Below are positions 1 to 7,746 of a DNA stretch of 64,000 nt, piece by piece (position 1 is the stretch's first letter; each line of letters begins with the position of its first letter). Source of the stretch: PHAA01 sp963665865 (GTDB lineage: Bacteria; Bacillota; Syntrophomonadia; Syntrophomonadales; Syntrophomonadaceae); NCBI GenBank assembly GCA_963665865.2, contig CAXXWF010000001.1:2356001-2420000 (forward strand), in the 5' to 3' direction. The position numbers were made by a program, and so were the translations under genes. The notes beneath the pieces are model-generated. The model was not told the DNA's origin. It saw only the letters and a list, made by a program, of their open reading frames with translations, and ran no database searches.

Positions 1-59
1 AATAACAACGAAAACATAAACAAGGTTAAAAGCAAGCTAATCTTTCGGTAGTGTCTCAT
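1..59 (-). CDS. Secreted or membrane protein, 5' end only (runs off window start)
   Basis: An ATG at 59-57 on the minus strand has a GGAGG site at 68-72, eight bases upstream, and opens a frame running off the left edge. The 19 visible residues are MRHYRKISLLLTLFMFSLL, a basic start followed by a hydrophobic stretch, as in a signal peptide or N-terminal anchor. The product cannot be named from this. It is the first gene downstream of four tandem c-di-GMP-I riboswitches (133-973), so its expression is probably set by cyclic-di-GMP, as is common for clostridial surface, adhesion or motility proteins. That role is inference; start, ribosome site and hydrophobic leader are visible. Confidence 0.7.
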   Translation of the reverse strand, partial: MRHYRKISLLLTLFMFSLL

Positions 60-83
60 AGGATCAACCTCCATAAATGAATT

Positions 84-117
84 AAGCTCCTGTTCAGACA
101 TTGCCAAACAGGGGCTT
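84..117 (-). terminator. Terminator of c-di-GMP riboswitch unit 1
   Basis: An 11-bp stem with one mismatch (arms 107-117 and 84-94) lies between riboswitch 1 and the GGAGG site of the truncated gene. The loop contains TGGCAAT, like the other three units. The U-tract is weaker (AATTCATTTA), so this last terminator may be leaky. Confidence 0.65.
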
Positions 118-132
118 TCTTGCCCTTTACAC

Positions 133-204
133 GGCAACCTGACTATCATAGCCTTGCGGCTTTAGACTCACGGCTTTGCGTCCCCGGCTTTCACCGGGTT
201 TGCC
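133..204 (-). promoter_or_regulatory. Cyclic-di-GMP-I (GEMM-I) riboswitch aptamer, unit 1
   Basis: Read on the minus strand this 72-nt segment has the GEMM-I landmarks in order: GGCAAACC, a CCCGG/CCGGG stem capped by a GAAA tetraloop, the invariant GACGCAAAGCC block, a second stem, and the closing GGTTGCC pairing with the 5' GGCAA. The base equivalent to Vc2 G20 is G, which favours c-di-GMP over 3',3'-cGAMP. It is the aptamer closest to the gene it should control (start at 59). Confidence 0.92.
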
Positions 205-340
205 TTTTTCTTACTTGTTTAATTTTTTTGTCTGGTTAGAACTGCTCGAACCAGTCTCCTGCATATTAGCTAATTCGATAATATTGGGTTTTAGCAACGC
301 AGATAAAGAATTTCACCCCCTAAATTTGTGGATTTAAAAA

Positions 341-370
341 GGCCCTGTTCAGCCATTGCCAAACAGGGCC
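341..370 (-). terminator. Terminator of c-di-GMP riboswitch unit 2
   Basis: Nine-base-pair stem GGCCCTGTT/AACAGGGCC (arms 362-370 and 341-349) followed on the minus strand by TTTTTAAA. It sits about 20 nt downstream of aptamer 2. The loop holds TGGCAAT, which can pair with the aptamer's 3' P1 strand. Confidence 0.85.
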
Positions 371-389
371 TATCTGGCCCTTCCATACT

Positions 390-461
390 GGCAACCTGAC
401 TATCATAGCCTTGCGGCTTTAGACTCACGGCTTTGCGTCCCCGGCTTTCACCGGGTTTGCC
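390..461 (-). promoter_or_regulatory. Cyclic-di-GMP-I riboswitch aptamer, unit 2
   Basis: Essentially identical 72-nt copy of aptamer 1, including GACGCAAAGCC and the GAAA tetraloop. The unit repeats with a period of 257 then 256 bp, and the flanking spacer (hairpin CTGGTT/AACCAG, terminator) is repeated too, so whole expression-platform modules were duplicated. Confidence 0.92.
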
Positions 462-597
462 TTTTTCTTACTTGTTTAATTCTTTTGTCTGGTTAGAATT
501 GCTCGAACCAGTCTCCTGCATATTAGCCAATTCAATAATATTGGGTTTTAGCAACGCAGATAAAGAATTTCACCCCCTAAATTTGTGGATTTAAAAA

Positions 598-627
598 GGC
601 CCTGTTCAGCCATTGCCAAACAGGGCC
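598..627 (-). terminator. Terminator of c-di-GMP riboswitch unit 3
   Basis: Same GGCCCTGTT/AACAGGGCC stem (arms 619-627 and 598-606) with a TTTTTAAA tail on the minus strand. Confidence 0.85.
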
Positions 628-645
628 TATCTGGCCCTTCATACT

Positions 646-717
646 GGCAACCTGACTATCATAGCCTTGCGGCTTTAGACTCACGGCTTTGCGTCCCCGG
701 CTTTCACCGGGTTTGCC
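646..717 (-). promoter_or_regulatory. Cyclic-di-GMP-I riboswitch aptamer, unit 3
   Basis: Third 72-nt copy with all conserved GEMM-I elements. The spacer on its 5' side (718-852) differs from the unit 2/3 spacer by scattered substitutions, so duplication was not the most recent event. Confidence 0.92.
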
Positions 718-852
718 TTTTTCTTACTTGTTTAATTTTTCCTGGTTGGAACTAGTCGAACCAGTCTCCTGCATATTAGCTAAATTCAACAATATGGGGT
801 TTTAACTTAGCAGATAATTAATTTCATTCCCACAATTTTGCGAATTTAAAAA

Positions 853-882
853 GGCCCTGTTCAGCCATTGCCAAACAGGGCC
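853..882 (-). terminator. Terminator of c-di-GMP riboswitch unit 4
   Basis: GGCCCTGTT/AACAGGGCC stem (arms 874-882 and 853-861) with a TTTTTAAA tail on the minus strand; the first terminator met by a transcript entering from the right. Confidence 0.85.
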
Positions 883-901
883 CTATCTAACCCTTTGTAC
901 T

Positions 902-973
902 GGCAACCTGACTATCATAGCCTTGCGGCTTTAGACTCACGGCTTTGCGTCCCCGGCTTTCACCGGGTTTGCC
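902..973 (-). promoter_or_regulatory. Cyclic-di-GMP-I riboswitch aptamer, unit 4 (promoter-proximal)
   Basis: Fourth copy of the aptamer. Upstream of it (974-1100) the repeat degenerates: a divergent CTGGT/ACCAG hairpin and an ATTGAATTGGCT block shared with the internal spacers remain, then similarity is lost. The promoter should lie upstream of about 1000, but I see no convincing minus-strand -35/-10 pair. Confidence 0.92.
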
Positions 974-1000
974 TTTTTCTTACTTGTTTAATTTTTTTGT

Positions 1001-1612
1001 CTGGTCAGTACCTGATTAAACCAGACACATACTTAGATGGCTACCACTGATTAAACTTTAAAACCTAATTTCAAAGCCAATTCAATTAAACTTCGCGTGC
1101 TTCATTCGTCCTCTGGGCAATTTTCACTAAGATGATTCCTTAATAAATCCATTTTTACATATATCGTCTTTATTTCAGAAAACTTTAGGGTTTAATTAAA
1201 AAAATTTTGAGAGTCTTTAACTTAGGACACGATGAAGTCTATACGGGGCCTCAGAACACCATATATTTTTGCTTTTTATGCAATTATTGAAATTAATAAA
1301 AAGGGTTATATGGCTTGTTTCATGGGTAATTGCAGCAATGCAATAGTTTGGAGCCATTATGTGATGGGCACAGTGGTGTATGTTTAAAGTTCACAGCAAA
1401 AGAGAACGATGGTTATTATTAAATTCCACTATGTACTTAATCCACTCAATTACACTCCTTCATGGAAAAGGAATCTTCCAGAGCCAGGGGGTCAGATTTT
1501 TAACTAGATTTGTATATAAAAATGATGTCGTTAATTTTAATCCCAACAATAACGGTTTTGATGCTGCAACCGTGCTGCAATCATTATTATTCCAAAAAAT
1601 ATTGATGATTAA
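1001..1612. other. Intergenic, no gene recognised
   Basis: AT-rich stretch between the riboswitch array (minus) and the leader of the gene at 1870 (plus). An 86-codon frame at 1380-1640 has no ribosome binding site, overlaps a promoter candidate and resembles no family I know. The minus-strand promoter for the riboswitch array probably lies here. Confidence 0.5.
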
Positions 1613-1641
1613 TTGTTTTTACAATATACTTGTAATATAAG
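1613..1641 (+). promoter_or_regulatory. Promoter candidate for the 1870 gene leader
   Basis: TTGTTT (1613-1618), a 17-bp spacer and TATAAG (1636-1641). It would give a leader of about 220 nt before the ATG at 1870. Confidence 0.5.
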
Positions 1642-1671
1642 AATATTTAGCCAATCGGAAGCGATGAATGC

Positions 1672-1735
1672 GGGGATGCATTTGGACGCTTATCCCCGTA
1701 TAGAGCTAATAACGTAACCGACCATACCAGGCCGG
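1672..1735 (+). promoter_or_regulatory. Structured leader with terminator-like hairpin, unassigned
   Basis: Downstream of the promoter candidate there is a GCGGGGAT/ATCCCCGT stem, then a hairpin of the form ACCGACC/GGCCGGT ending in TTTTTG near 1735. An AAGGAGGTGAT sequence, a perfect anti-16S match, follows at about 1747-1757 without a nearby start codon. This layout suggests an attenuator or an unassigned regulatory RNA; no known riboswitch consensus was recognised. Confidence 0.35.
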
Positions 1736-1869
1736 TTTTTGTCTCCCAAGGAGGTGATAATATATAGGCTTCCTTGCAGCGGTGAGAGCTCCTCCAGACC
1801 AGCTCTGATCAAAAGGGCGCTCGTGAAGTTGAATTGTGTCATTAAGAGTCAATTTAAGGAGGGAAAACT

Positions 1870-2313
1870 ATGCATGTTTTTACTAAAACCGTATTTATTA
1901 AGGCCCCACCGCCTAAAGTAATGGCCGTGTTTGAAAACTGGGATTTATGGTTTGTCGGTATGAATACAACCAAATATAAGGAAACACCGGAGATAGTAGG
2001 AACGGTGCGTGAATCTATACGTTTGCTGATGGGATTGTTTATTTCAATGACTGGTCAAGTAGAATCTTATATGTTTAATAATGACGGCTGCAGTATGCGG
2101 ATATCTTTCACAGGGGATGTCTCCGGATATTTGCAGTGTGAATTCGCATTTAAGCCTAATGGCGTAGATCTCAGCCTGGAACATGGATTTAGTCTGGATG
2201 AAAAATGGATGAAGATGGTTAGCAATAAGTTTATAAATGAAGCAACCCTGACCAAAATGGTAGATAAAGCAGATGCTGACTCCTTGGAGAACATAAAACT
2301 AATCTGTGAATAA
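1870..2313 (+). CDS. SRPBCC/START-like small protein
   Basis: A 147-residue soluble protein beginning MHVFTKTVFIKAPPPKVMAV, the usual opening of the SRPBCC (START/Bet v 1-like) fold, in which a first beta strand leads into a helix after a V-x-AP-x-x-V pattern. A central Trp-rich segment (NWDLWFVG) and alternating strands follow. Members bind hydrophobic ligands in a deep cavity; no substrate can be named. AAGGAGG lies nine bases before the ATG. The gene is monocistronic and preceded by an unusually long structured leader (1642-1869), so regulation at the RNA level is likely. Fold assignment rests on pattern only and is moderate in confidence. Confidence 0.65.
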   Translation: MHVFTKTVFIKAPPPKVMAVFENWDLWFVGMNTTKYKETPEIVGTVRESIRLLMGLFISMTGQVESYMFNNDGCSMRISFTGDVSGYLQCEFAFKPNGVDLSLEHGFSLDEKWMKMVSNKFINEATLTKMVDKADADSLENIKLICE

Positions 2314-2906
2314 TAAAGGGACAGCATTTGTATGTAAGAAAGATCTTAAATATACATTGACAACAATGGTGGAAATATCCATAGTCTCTTAGTCATTGCA
2401 TTTATTGTGATTTTAATAAAAGGGATTCGAAATCGAAAAACCACTTAACTGATTCATATTCTTCCTGCCGGGCATATTTTGCCAAGAAGCAAAGAACCAA
2501 CCCTTGGATTCCAATTCTTACCAAGTCCCGTAAACTATGTTTCCAGTGGCTTTCATCATAACAACCTGCTGCAAACTTGCGATACAAACATCTATGCCAC
2601 TGAGATCAGGCTAAATTCCAGCTCCATGAACACAGCCATGGCCTAATCCACACCAAATGGGTGACAGTTGCCGATGTCGCCATCTCGATCGTGGTTATAA
2701 CTCATTGCTAGTTATCATATCCACAGTTCCCGCTCAATCCACCACTCATCTATGTTAACAAAAATATCCAGAACTACGTATTGACGCTGGTGATCACCTC
2801 AACACACCTGAATATTTTTCTCCACGCCGCTATTTCATCTCCGCCGCTTTGGTTAAAAGAAAATGGGTTATTAGACCAGATCAAATATTAATGGGGTTGG
2901 TTACAA
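2314..2906. other. Intergenic with no supported gene
   Basis: No frame has both a good ribosome site and a recognisable family. A minus-strand frame at 2402-2587 (TTG start) encodes a plausible-looking Trp/Tyr-rich peptide ending FDFESLLLKSQ, but it has no clear ribosome binding site and a stop lies shortly upstream. It could be the 3' remnant of a decayed gene. Confidence 0.4.
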
Positions 2907-5735
2907 ATGGAAGGGAAAAGCCAAACTTTACACATGGACGGCATTGAGAACATACATAAGCTCACCGTGGAAGATGTCTGCAAAACCATGAACACGAGAC
3001 TAGAGGGGCTAACAACATCTGAAGTCCAAGATAAGCAAAAAACATATGGAAAGAATGTTATCCAAGAGAAGAAAGAAAAATCAGTCATTTTGACTTTTCT
3101 CTCGAACTTTATCAGCATGATGGCTATTCTCCTCTGGGTTGGTGGGCTGGTGGCATTTTTTGCTGGCATGCCTTCATTAGGTATTGCGATTTGGTTAGTT
3201 AATGTTATCAATGGTGTTTTTAGCTTTTGGCAGGAATACCGCGCCAGTAAGGCCGTCGAAGCTTTGAAAAAAATGCTGCCATCCTATGCCAGGGTTATCC
3301 GGGACAACCAGGAAAAACAAATATTGGCTGTGGATCTGGTGCCAGGTGATATCATAATTCTGGCAGAAGGCAATAAAATTGCTGCCGATGCACGACTGTT
3401 GGCAAGCAGTGACCTTCAAGTTGATCAATCGACACTTACCGGTGAATCTAACCCTGTACATAAAAGGCACGATCCTGATGATCGAGAAGAAATAACCCGG
3501 CCTGAGATTCCAAACCTCATTTTTACTGGAACCAGCGTATCTAGCGGTACAGCTAAGGCTGTCATTATTTCCATAGGAATGGACACAGTGTTCGGTAAAA
3601 TTGCCGACTTGGCGCAAGTTATGAAGGAAGAACCAAGTCCGCTGCAAAAGGAACTCAACCATCTAACCAAACAGGTTTCCATCCTCGCCTTAGGACTTGG
3701 AGCATTATTTTTTGTAGCAGCTATCTTTTTTGTAAAAGAACCAATTGCAAAATCTTTTATTTTTTCACTGGGCATGATTGTTGCGTTTATACCGGAAGGA
3801 TTGTTACCGACTGTTACATTATCATTGGCTATGGCTGTTCAGCGTATGGCTAAGAAACATGCCCTGGTAAAACAATTGTCAGCTGTTGAAACACTGGGTT
3901 GTACTACCGTGATATGTTCCGATAAAACGGGAACATTGACTCAGAATGAAATGACTGTATGCAATTTATGGTTGCCCGGAAAAGAACTGATAGTGACTGG
4001 CTTGGGCTATGCTCCGGAAGGTAATATCATCAGCGGAAATAAGGAAATTATGGCGGCTGACAATGAGGATTTAAAGACACTTCTTACTGCGGCTAGTCTG
4101 TGCAGCAATGCACGTTTGGTTTCACCCCATGATGAAACCGACCGTTATACTGTTTTGGGTGATCCGACCGAAGCCTGTTTGGTTATAGCAGCACAAAAGG
4201 CAGGAATTGACGTGGACAAACAATTGATATTGACACCGCGTCTCAGAGAGTTGCCATTCGATTCAAGGCGTAAAAGGATGAGTACCATTCACCAGATGGA
4301 ACTGCCTAGTAATGGCATTAACCGAATTGCTTATCTCAAGGGCGCACCAAAAGAAGTGTTGGAATTATGTAATAGTATATTTAAACAGACAACCGCAGTA
4401 GAAATAACCGATGAAGATTGTAGAGAAATCATGGCGGCCAACGATGCGTATGCACGCAATGGACTGAGAGTACTAGCCGTCGCTTATCGCCTAATATCTA
4501 GCGAGAATGGCCTGCCAGCTGCAGTAAGTGCTTATACCCCTGAGCTGATCGAACAACAAATGACCTTCGTTGGTCTGGTTGTCATGTCGGATCCGGCAAG
4601 GCCAGAAGTCGCACCAGCGGTTGCTTTGTGTCATAAAGCGAATATCCGAATTATCATGATAACCGGGGATTATGGTTTGACTGCCGAGAGTATCGCCAGG
4701 CGCATCGGCATTGTCAAAGGTGAGCATCCCAGAATCATATCCGGTACAGAACTGGAAAAATTGCCCGATGATGAGCTTAAAACCGCATTAAAAGATGAAG
4801 TCATCTTTGCCAGGGTCGCACCGGAACAAAAATACAGAGTAGTAAGCAATCTGCAGGAAATGGGAGAGATTGTGGCGGTTACAGGTGATGGGGTCAATGA
4901 CTCCCCTGCTCTTAAAAAAGCGGATATTGGTGTGGCGATGGGCATATCAGGTACAGATGTTGCTAAAGAAGCTGCCGATATGATTTTGACAGACGATAAC
5001 TTTGCTTCCATTGTTGCAGCTATAGAAGAAGGCCGTGGAGTGTATAGCAATATCAAGAAATTTCTTGTCTATATTCTTACCAGTAATATGTCTGAGGCCA
5101 TGCCTTCAGCTGCCTTCCTGTTTTCCAGAGGCGGCATTCCACTACCTTTGACTGTAATGCAGATCCTAACAGTTGACCTTGGTACTGATATGCTACCAGC
5201 TCTTGGACTTGGGACAGAACTACCTGAAGAAGGTGTTATGGATCGCCCTCCACGTTCTAGAAACGAAAGATTATTGAATAAAAACAGTATTTTTAAAGCT
5301 TTCTTCTGGTATGGACTCTTAGAGTCAATTATCTCGATGGGTGCTTATTTATTTGTGAATGTATTGAACGGCTGGCCCAATATCCCACTTGCAAGCTCTG
5401 GAATTGACTACCAGCGCGCTACCACCATGACACTTGCAGCGATCGTATTCTGTCAGATTGGTGCAGTGCTAAACTGTAGAACCGAGCAACAATCTGTCTT
5501 TAGAGTCGGTTTATTCAGTAACAAAAGGGTACTTCAAGGAATCGTTATTGAAATATTGCTCATTTGTGCAATCATCTATGTGCCGTTCTTGCAGAATATT
5601 TTCCAAACTGCACCTCTCGCAATTAAAGACTGGGCATTTCTGTTGATTGTACCTATACCGATGGTACTACTTGATGAAGTCAGAAAATCTATTGCTCGTC
5701 GATATGGCAAGATGAAGCGAACCGGCGATAACTAA
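2907..5735 (+). CDS. P2-type cation-transporting ATPase
   Basis: A 942-residue membrane pump that couples ATP hydrolysis to cation transport. Landmarks: actuator TGES (178-181), transmembrane PEGLLPTVT (from 296), phosphorylation loop DKTGTLT with aspartate 339, KGAPKEVLE in the nucleotide domain, TGDGVND (659-665), and about ten membrane helices. The PEGLL form of the ion-site helix resembles Na+/K+- or Na+-type P2 pumps more than the PEGLP of SERCA-type Ca2+ pumps, so the ion (Ca2+, Na+ or K+) is unresolved. The ATG at 2907 has only a weak upstream GGGG (2893-2896), while the N-terminal domain ('LTVEDVCKTMNTRLEGLTTSEV') is complete. It is transcribed alone and followed by a terminator-like hairpin. 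Confidence 0.92.
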   Translation: MEGKSQTLHMDGIENIHKLTVEDVCKTMNTRLEGLTTSEVQDKQKTYGKNVIQEKKEKSVILTFLSNFISMMAILLWVGGLVAFFAGMPSLGIAIWLVNVINGVFSFWQEYRASKAVEALKKMLPSYARVIRDNQEKQILAVDLVPGDIIILAEGNKIAADARLLASSDLQVDQSTLTGESNPVHKRHDPDDREEITRPEIPNLIFTGTSVSSGTAKAVIISIGMDTVFGKIADLAQVMKEEPSPLQKELNHLTKQVSILALGLGALFFVAAIFFVKEPIAKSFIFSLGMIVAFIPEGLLPTVTLSLAMAVQRMAKKHALVKQLSAVETLGCTTVICSDKTGTLTQNEMTVCNLWLPGKELIVTGLGYAPEGNIISGNKEIMAADNEDLKTLLTAASLCSNARLVSPHDETDRYTVLGDPTEACLVIAAQKAGIDVDKQLILTPRLRELPFDSRRKRMSTIHQMELPSNGINRIAYLKGAPKEVLELCNSIFKQTTAVEITDEDCREIMAANDAYARNGLRVLAVAYRLISSENGLPAAVSAYTPELIEQQMTFVGLVVMSDPARPEVAPAVALCHKANIRIIMITGDYGLTAESIARRIGIVKGEHPRIISGTELEKLPDDELKTALKDEVIFARVAPEQKYRVVSNLQEMGEIVAVTGDGVNDSPALKKADIGVAMGISGTDVAKEAADMILTDDNFASIVAAIEEGRGVYSNIKKFLVYILTSNMSEAMPSAAFLFSRGGIPLPLTVMQILTVDLGTDMLPALGLGTELPEEGVMDRPPRSRNERLLNKNSIFKAFFWYGLLESIISMGAYLFVNVLNGWPNIPLASSGIDYQRATTMTLAAIVFCQIGAVLNCRTEQQSVFRVGLFSNKRVLQGIVIEILLICAIIYVPFLQNIFQTAPLAIKDWAFLLIVPIPMVLLDEVRKSIARRYGKMKRTGDN

Positions 5736-5745
5736 TATAAAAGAC

Positions 5746-5857
5746 ATTATTGTCGGTTGTGGCCACTTAGGTTCGGGAGGTTCCCCTTCTGTTACCCTGG
5801 CCGTCGACAACATTGACCCCGCCAGGGATGGCGGGTTTGGTCGCACCTTTTTATTTT
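5746..5857 (+). terminator. Multi-helix element with terminator-like hairpin after the P-type ATPase
   Basis: A nested helix TTGTCG/CGACAA enclosing GGCCA/TGGCC (about 5748-5809) is followed by a CCCGCCA/TGGCGGG hairpin (5818-5835) and, after a short gap, a TTTTTATTTTT run (5848-5857). It may simply end the ATPase transcript, but it is more elaborate than a terminator needs. Confidence 0.45.
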
Positions 5858-5865
5858 TCCATTTA

Positions 5866-6198
5866 CTAAGCCCAATTGGTTTGATCGCTCTTGTCTCCCG
5901 CATGCTCACCTTTTTTCCATTCTCCTTCATAAGCCAGCCTGCCATCTGCTAAATAAGCTTTACCATGACCATCACGGAGACCATTCTTGAATTCGCCTTC
6001 GAATTCGAGGATCTCGTCAGGGTAAAACTCCTTCCCCTTGCCGTGCATTTTACCGTCTTTCCATTCTCCTAAGTAGATCTTCCCGTCCAAATAAACAGCT
6101 TGGCCCCACCCATCAGGTTTTCCGTCTTCGGTTTTACCCACGTAATCAACAATTACACCATGGGAAATGACCCACCCTTTAATTTCATCATATACCAT
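5866..6198 (-). CDS. MORN-repeat protein
   Basis: A 110-residue protein with about four MORN repeats, visible as repeated Y-x-GEWKDGKMHGKG, FEGEFKNGLRDGHGKA and YEGEWKKGEHAG units from residue 25 to 105. MORN repeats form a beta-strand meander used for protein or membrane contacts; no enzymatic motif is present. There is no signal peptide, so it is probably cytoplasmic. A strong GGGGGG ribosome site lies nine bases before the ATG at 6198. It stands alone, convergent with the P-type ATPase. Function unknown. Confidence 0.8.
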   Translation of the reverse strand: MVYDEIKGWVISHGVIVDYVGKTEDGKPDGWGQAVYLDGKIYLGEWKDGKMHGKGKEFYPDEILEFEGEFKNGLRDGHGKAYLADGRLAYEGEWKKGEHAGDKSDQTNWA

Positions 6199-6408
6199 AA
6201 GATTTACCCCCCTTTCCCGTATTTGATTTTAGTCTATCCTATAATTTTTCTCGCATCAATTATTATTCTTTGACTATAATATTGCTACGGTTAGCTTACC
6301 AGCGAATTCAGACGCTTTGGGCCTCGAAGCCCGAACCGAAAGCCATAACCATTCCAACCATCCGTTGGCTAACTTACATAATAACGGCAGTAAAAACATC
6401 CAGAAACG

Positions 6409-6438
6409 AAAAATACCGAAGGCCTTAAACCTTCGGTA
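6409..6438 (-). terminator. Terminator of tRNA-Leu
   Basis: Stem TACCGAAGG/CCTTCGGTA (6414-6422 with 6430-6438) followed on the minus strand by TTTTTCG. Confidence 0.8.
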
Positions 6439-6454
6439 AATTCTTGCTTGATAT

Positions 6455-6541
6455 TGGTGCCCGAGGCCGGGGTCGAACCGGCACGATGTTGCCATCGCGG
6501 GATTTTAAGTCCCGTGCGTCTGCCTATTCCGCCACCCGGGC
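6455..6541 (-). tRNA. tRNA-Leu (anticodon TAA)
   Basis: An 87-nt class II tRNA with long variable arm, anticodon loop ACTTAAAAT (anticodon TAA), T-loop GGTTCGACCCC and encoded CCA end. Acceptor GCCCGGG pairs with CTCGGGC, one G-T pair allowed. Confidence 0.97.
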
Positions 6542-6734
6542 ATGTTTTCAGCTTTTTTAGTGTATCAAATCCGGCCTTTTTTTGCAAGAGCTAGAGCGCT
6601 AAATGTTGTTAATCAGTGATAATGTCATGGTATAACTCATCAGGGAAAATGTCTTATTCAACACCGTGCGTAAGAATAAGATCCTTCCCTAACGCCCGGG
6701 ATGATAGTAAAGTCTATTTATTAATTATTAAATA

Positions 6735-7418
6735 TTATTTGGCTGGTTTTTGCCATAGTCCAGCCATGAATCCGCCTGCTTCTGTCCTGGACAAGCGCTC
6801 TTCCTCGTCTTGATTAAACCGCTCGACAGGTGCATCGGGAGGTATAAACAGGCATTGTCCAGTTTTTATCAGGTGTTCACGGTCGAGATCCTCAAATTCC
6901 TGCAGGCTTTTAAAGACCGAAAATCTATAAATAGTATTGGGATCTTCCTGTATCCGCTTTTCATATGATTTCCCCCAAGCGCTGTCTTTGCGAATGGTAC
7001 CAATCATCAAAAACTTGCCTGGTTTCAGGACGCGCATCAGTTCTTTGAACGCCTGCTGGGATTCGTCTAGAGTTTCAAAAACTGCCATGGAAAATACTTC
7101 ATCGAAGTAGTTATCGGGAAAAGCTTGGTCATATATATTCATCTCTAAAAATTCAATGTTCAAATCCCGACGACGGGCTTTTTCCTGGGCGACCGCCATC
7201 ATCTCCGTGGAAAGGTCAATTCCCGTAACACGGGCCCCTCGCTCAGCCAACTTGATACTGAAGTTGCCAGTCCCACAGCCGGCATCCAAAACTGTCATAC
7301 CCTTTTCCGGGGTGAATAGCTCAAAAGCCAACCTGGTTTCAACCTCATCTACAAATCGCCCCATAGGAGTTGTATACCAACTATCGTATTTATTAGCTAC
7401 CTCATCAAAGTAGGACAT
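6735..7418 (-). CDS. Class I SAM-dependent methyltransferase
   Basis: A 227-residue protein of the UbiE/Methyltransf_11 type. Motif I, VLDAGCGTGNFSIKLAERGA, starts near residue 42; an acidic GIDLS follows at the end of strand 2, and a 'MNIYDQAFPDNYFDEVFS' stretch holds motifs II/III. It should transfer a methyl group from S-adenosylmethionine to an unidentified small molecule or protein. No N-terminal signal. GGAGG lies eight bases before the ATG. It is monocistronic, lying between tRNA genes on the same strand, and context gives no substrate. Confidence 0.9.
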   Translation of the reverse strand: MSYFDEVANKYDSWYTTPMGRFVDEVETRLAFELFTPEKGMTVLDAGCGTGNFSIKLAERGARVTGIDLSTEMMAVAQEKARRRDLNIEFLEMNIYDQAFPDNYFDEVFSMAVFETLDESQQAFKELMRVLKPGKFLMIGTIRKDSAWGKSYEKRIQEDPNTIYRFSVFKSLQEFEDLDREHLIKTGQCLFIPPDAPVERFNQDEEERLSRTEAGGFMAGLWQKPAK

Positions 7419-7500
7419 ATACTAACCTCCCATCTACACATCATTATTTTGTTTGCCTGTATTATAGATCTTATTGCGAATTTTATCACCCAAAACGAAA

Positions 7501-7530
7501 CACTCCTTCAGTTATTTTACTAAAGGAGTG
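7501..7530 (-). terminator. Terminator of the tRNA Asp-Phe-Gly-Cys cluster
   Basis: Stem CACTCCTT/AAGGAGTG (7501-7508 with 7523-7530) followed on the minus strand by TTTCGTTTT. Confidence 0.75.
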
Positions 7531-7544
7531 TCTATATATTCTTA

Positions 7545-7620
7545 TGGAGGGCGGGACCGGATTTGAACCGGTGAATGGTGATTTTGCAGACCACAGCGTT
7601 AGCCTCTTCGCCACCCGCCC
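7545..7620 (-). tRNA. tRNA-Cys (anticodon GCA)
   Basis: A 76-nt cloverleaf with acceptor GGGCGGG, anticodon loop TCTGCAAAA (GCA), T-arm CCGGTTCAAATCCGG and encoded CCA. Last gene of the Asp-Phe-Gly-Cys cluster. Confidence 0.96.
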
Positions 7621-7712
7621 AGATTAGCTGCCTAAGACTTTACAACCGTGATTGAATGCCTTACGCGCAAAAGTTATTATATCAAACTTTAGGCTTGCTT
7701 GGCAAGCATAAG

Positions 7713-7739
7713 AAAAGCGTTACCCTATGTAACGCTTTT
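7713..7739. terminator. Bidirectional terminator-like hairpin between tRNA-Gly and tRNA-Cys
   Basis: Ten-base-pair stem AAAAGCGTTA/TAACGCTTTT with seven-base loop. T-runs flank both sides. In minus-strand transcription it would separate tRNA-Cys from the tRNAs upstream. Confidence 0.7.
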
Positions 7740-7746
7740 TATACAA

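Larger units (their letters stand above)
84..1000 (-). repeat. Tandem array of four ~256-bp riboswitch-terminator modules
   Basis: Four direct repeats with aptamer starts at 133, 390, 646 and 902. Each holds hairpin, aptamer, terminator and an AT-rich spacer. The aptamer core is the best conserved part and the spacers diverge more, suggesting selection on the RNA. Protein-like frames here (for example 868-1050) are incidental. Confidence 0.9.

Noticed and set aside
133..973. 3',3'-cGAMP (GEMM-Ib) riboswitches
   Set aside because: The discriminating base equivalent to Vc2 position 20 is G in all copies, which favours c-di-GMP; the cGAMP type usually has A.
1..1000. CRISPR array
   Set aside because: The repeat unit is about 256 bp, with conserved riboswitch and terminator parts and similar spacers; CRISPR repeats are 24-48 bp with unique spacers.
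868..1050. 60-codon plus-strand frame
   Set aside because: It is the antisense of riboswitch unit 4 and its terminator; similar frames arise from the other copies.
1380..1640. 86-codon plus-strand frame
   Set aside because: No ribosome binding site, no recognisable family, and it overlaps the promoter candidate of the next gene.
3195..5056. Antisense frames of 116-155 codons within the P-type ATPase gene
   Set aside because: They are shadows of a strongly conserved coding frame, with no ribosome sites or families of their own.
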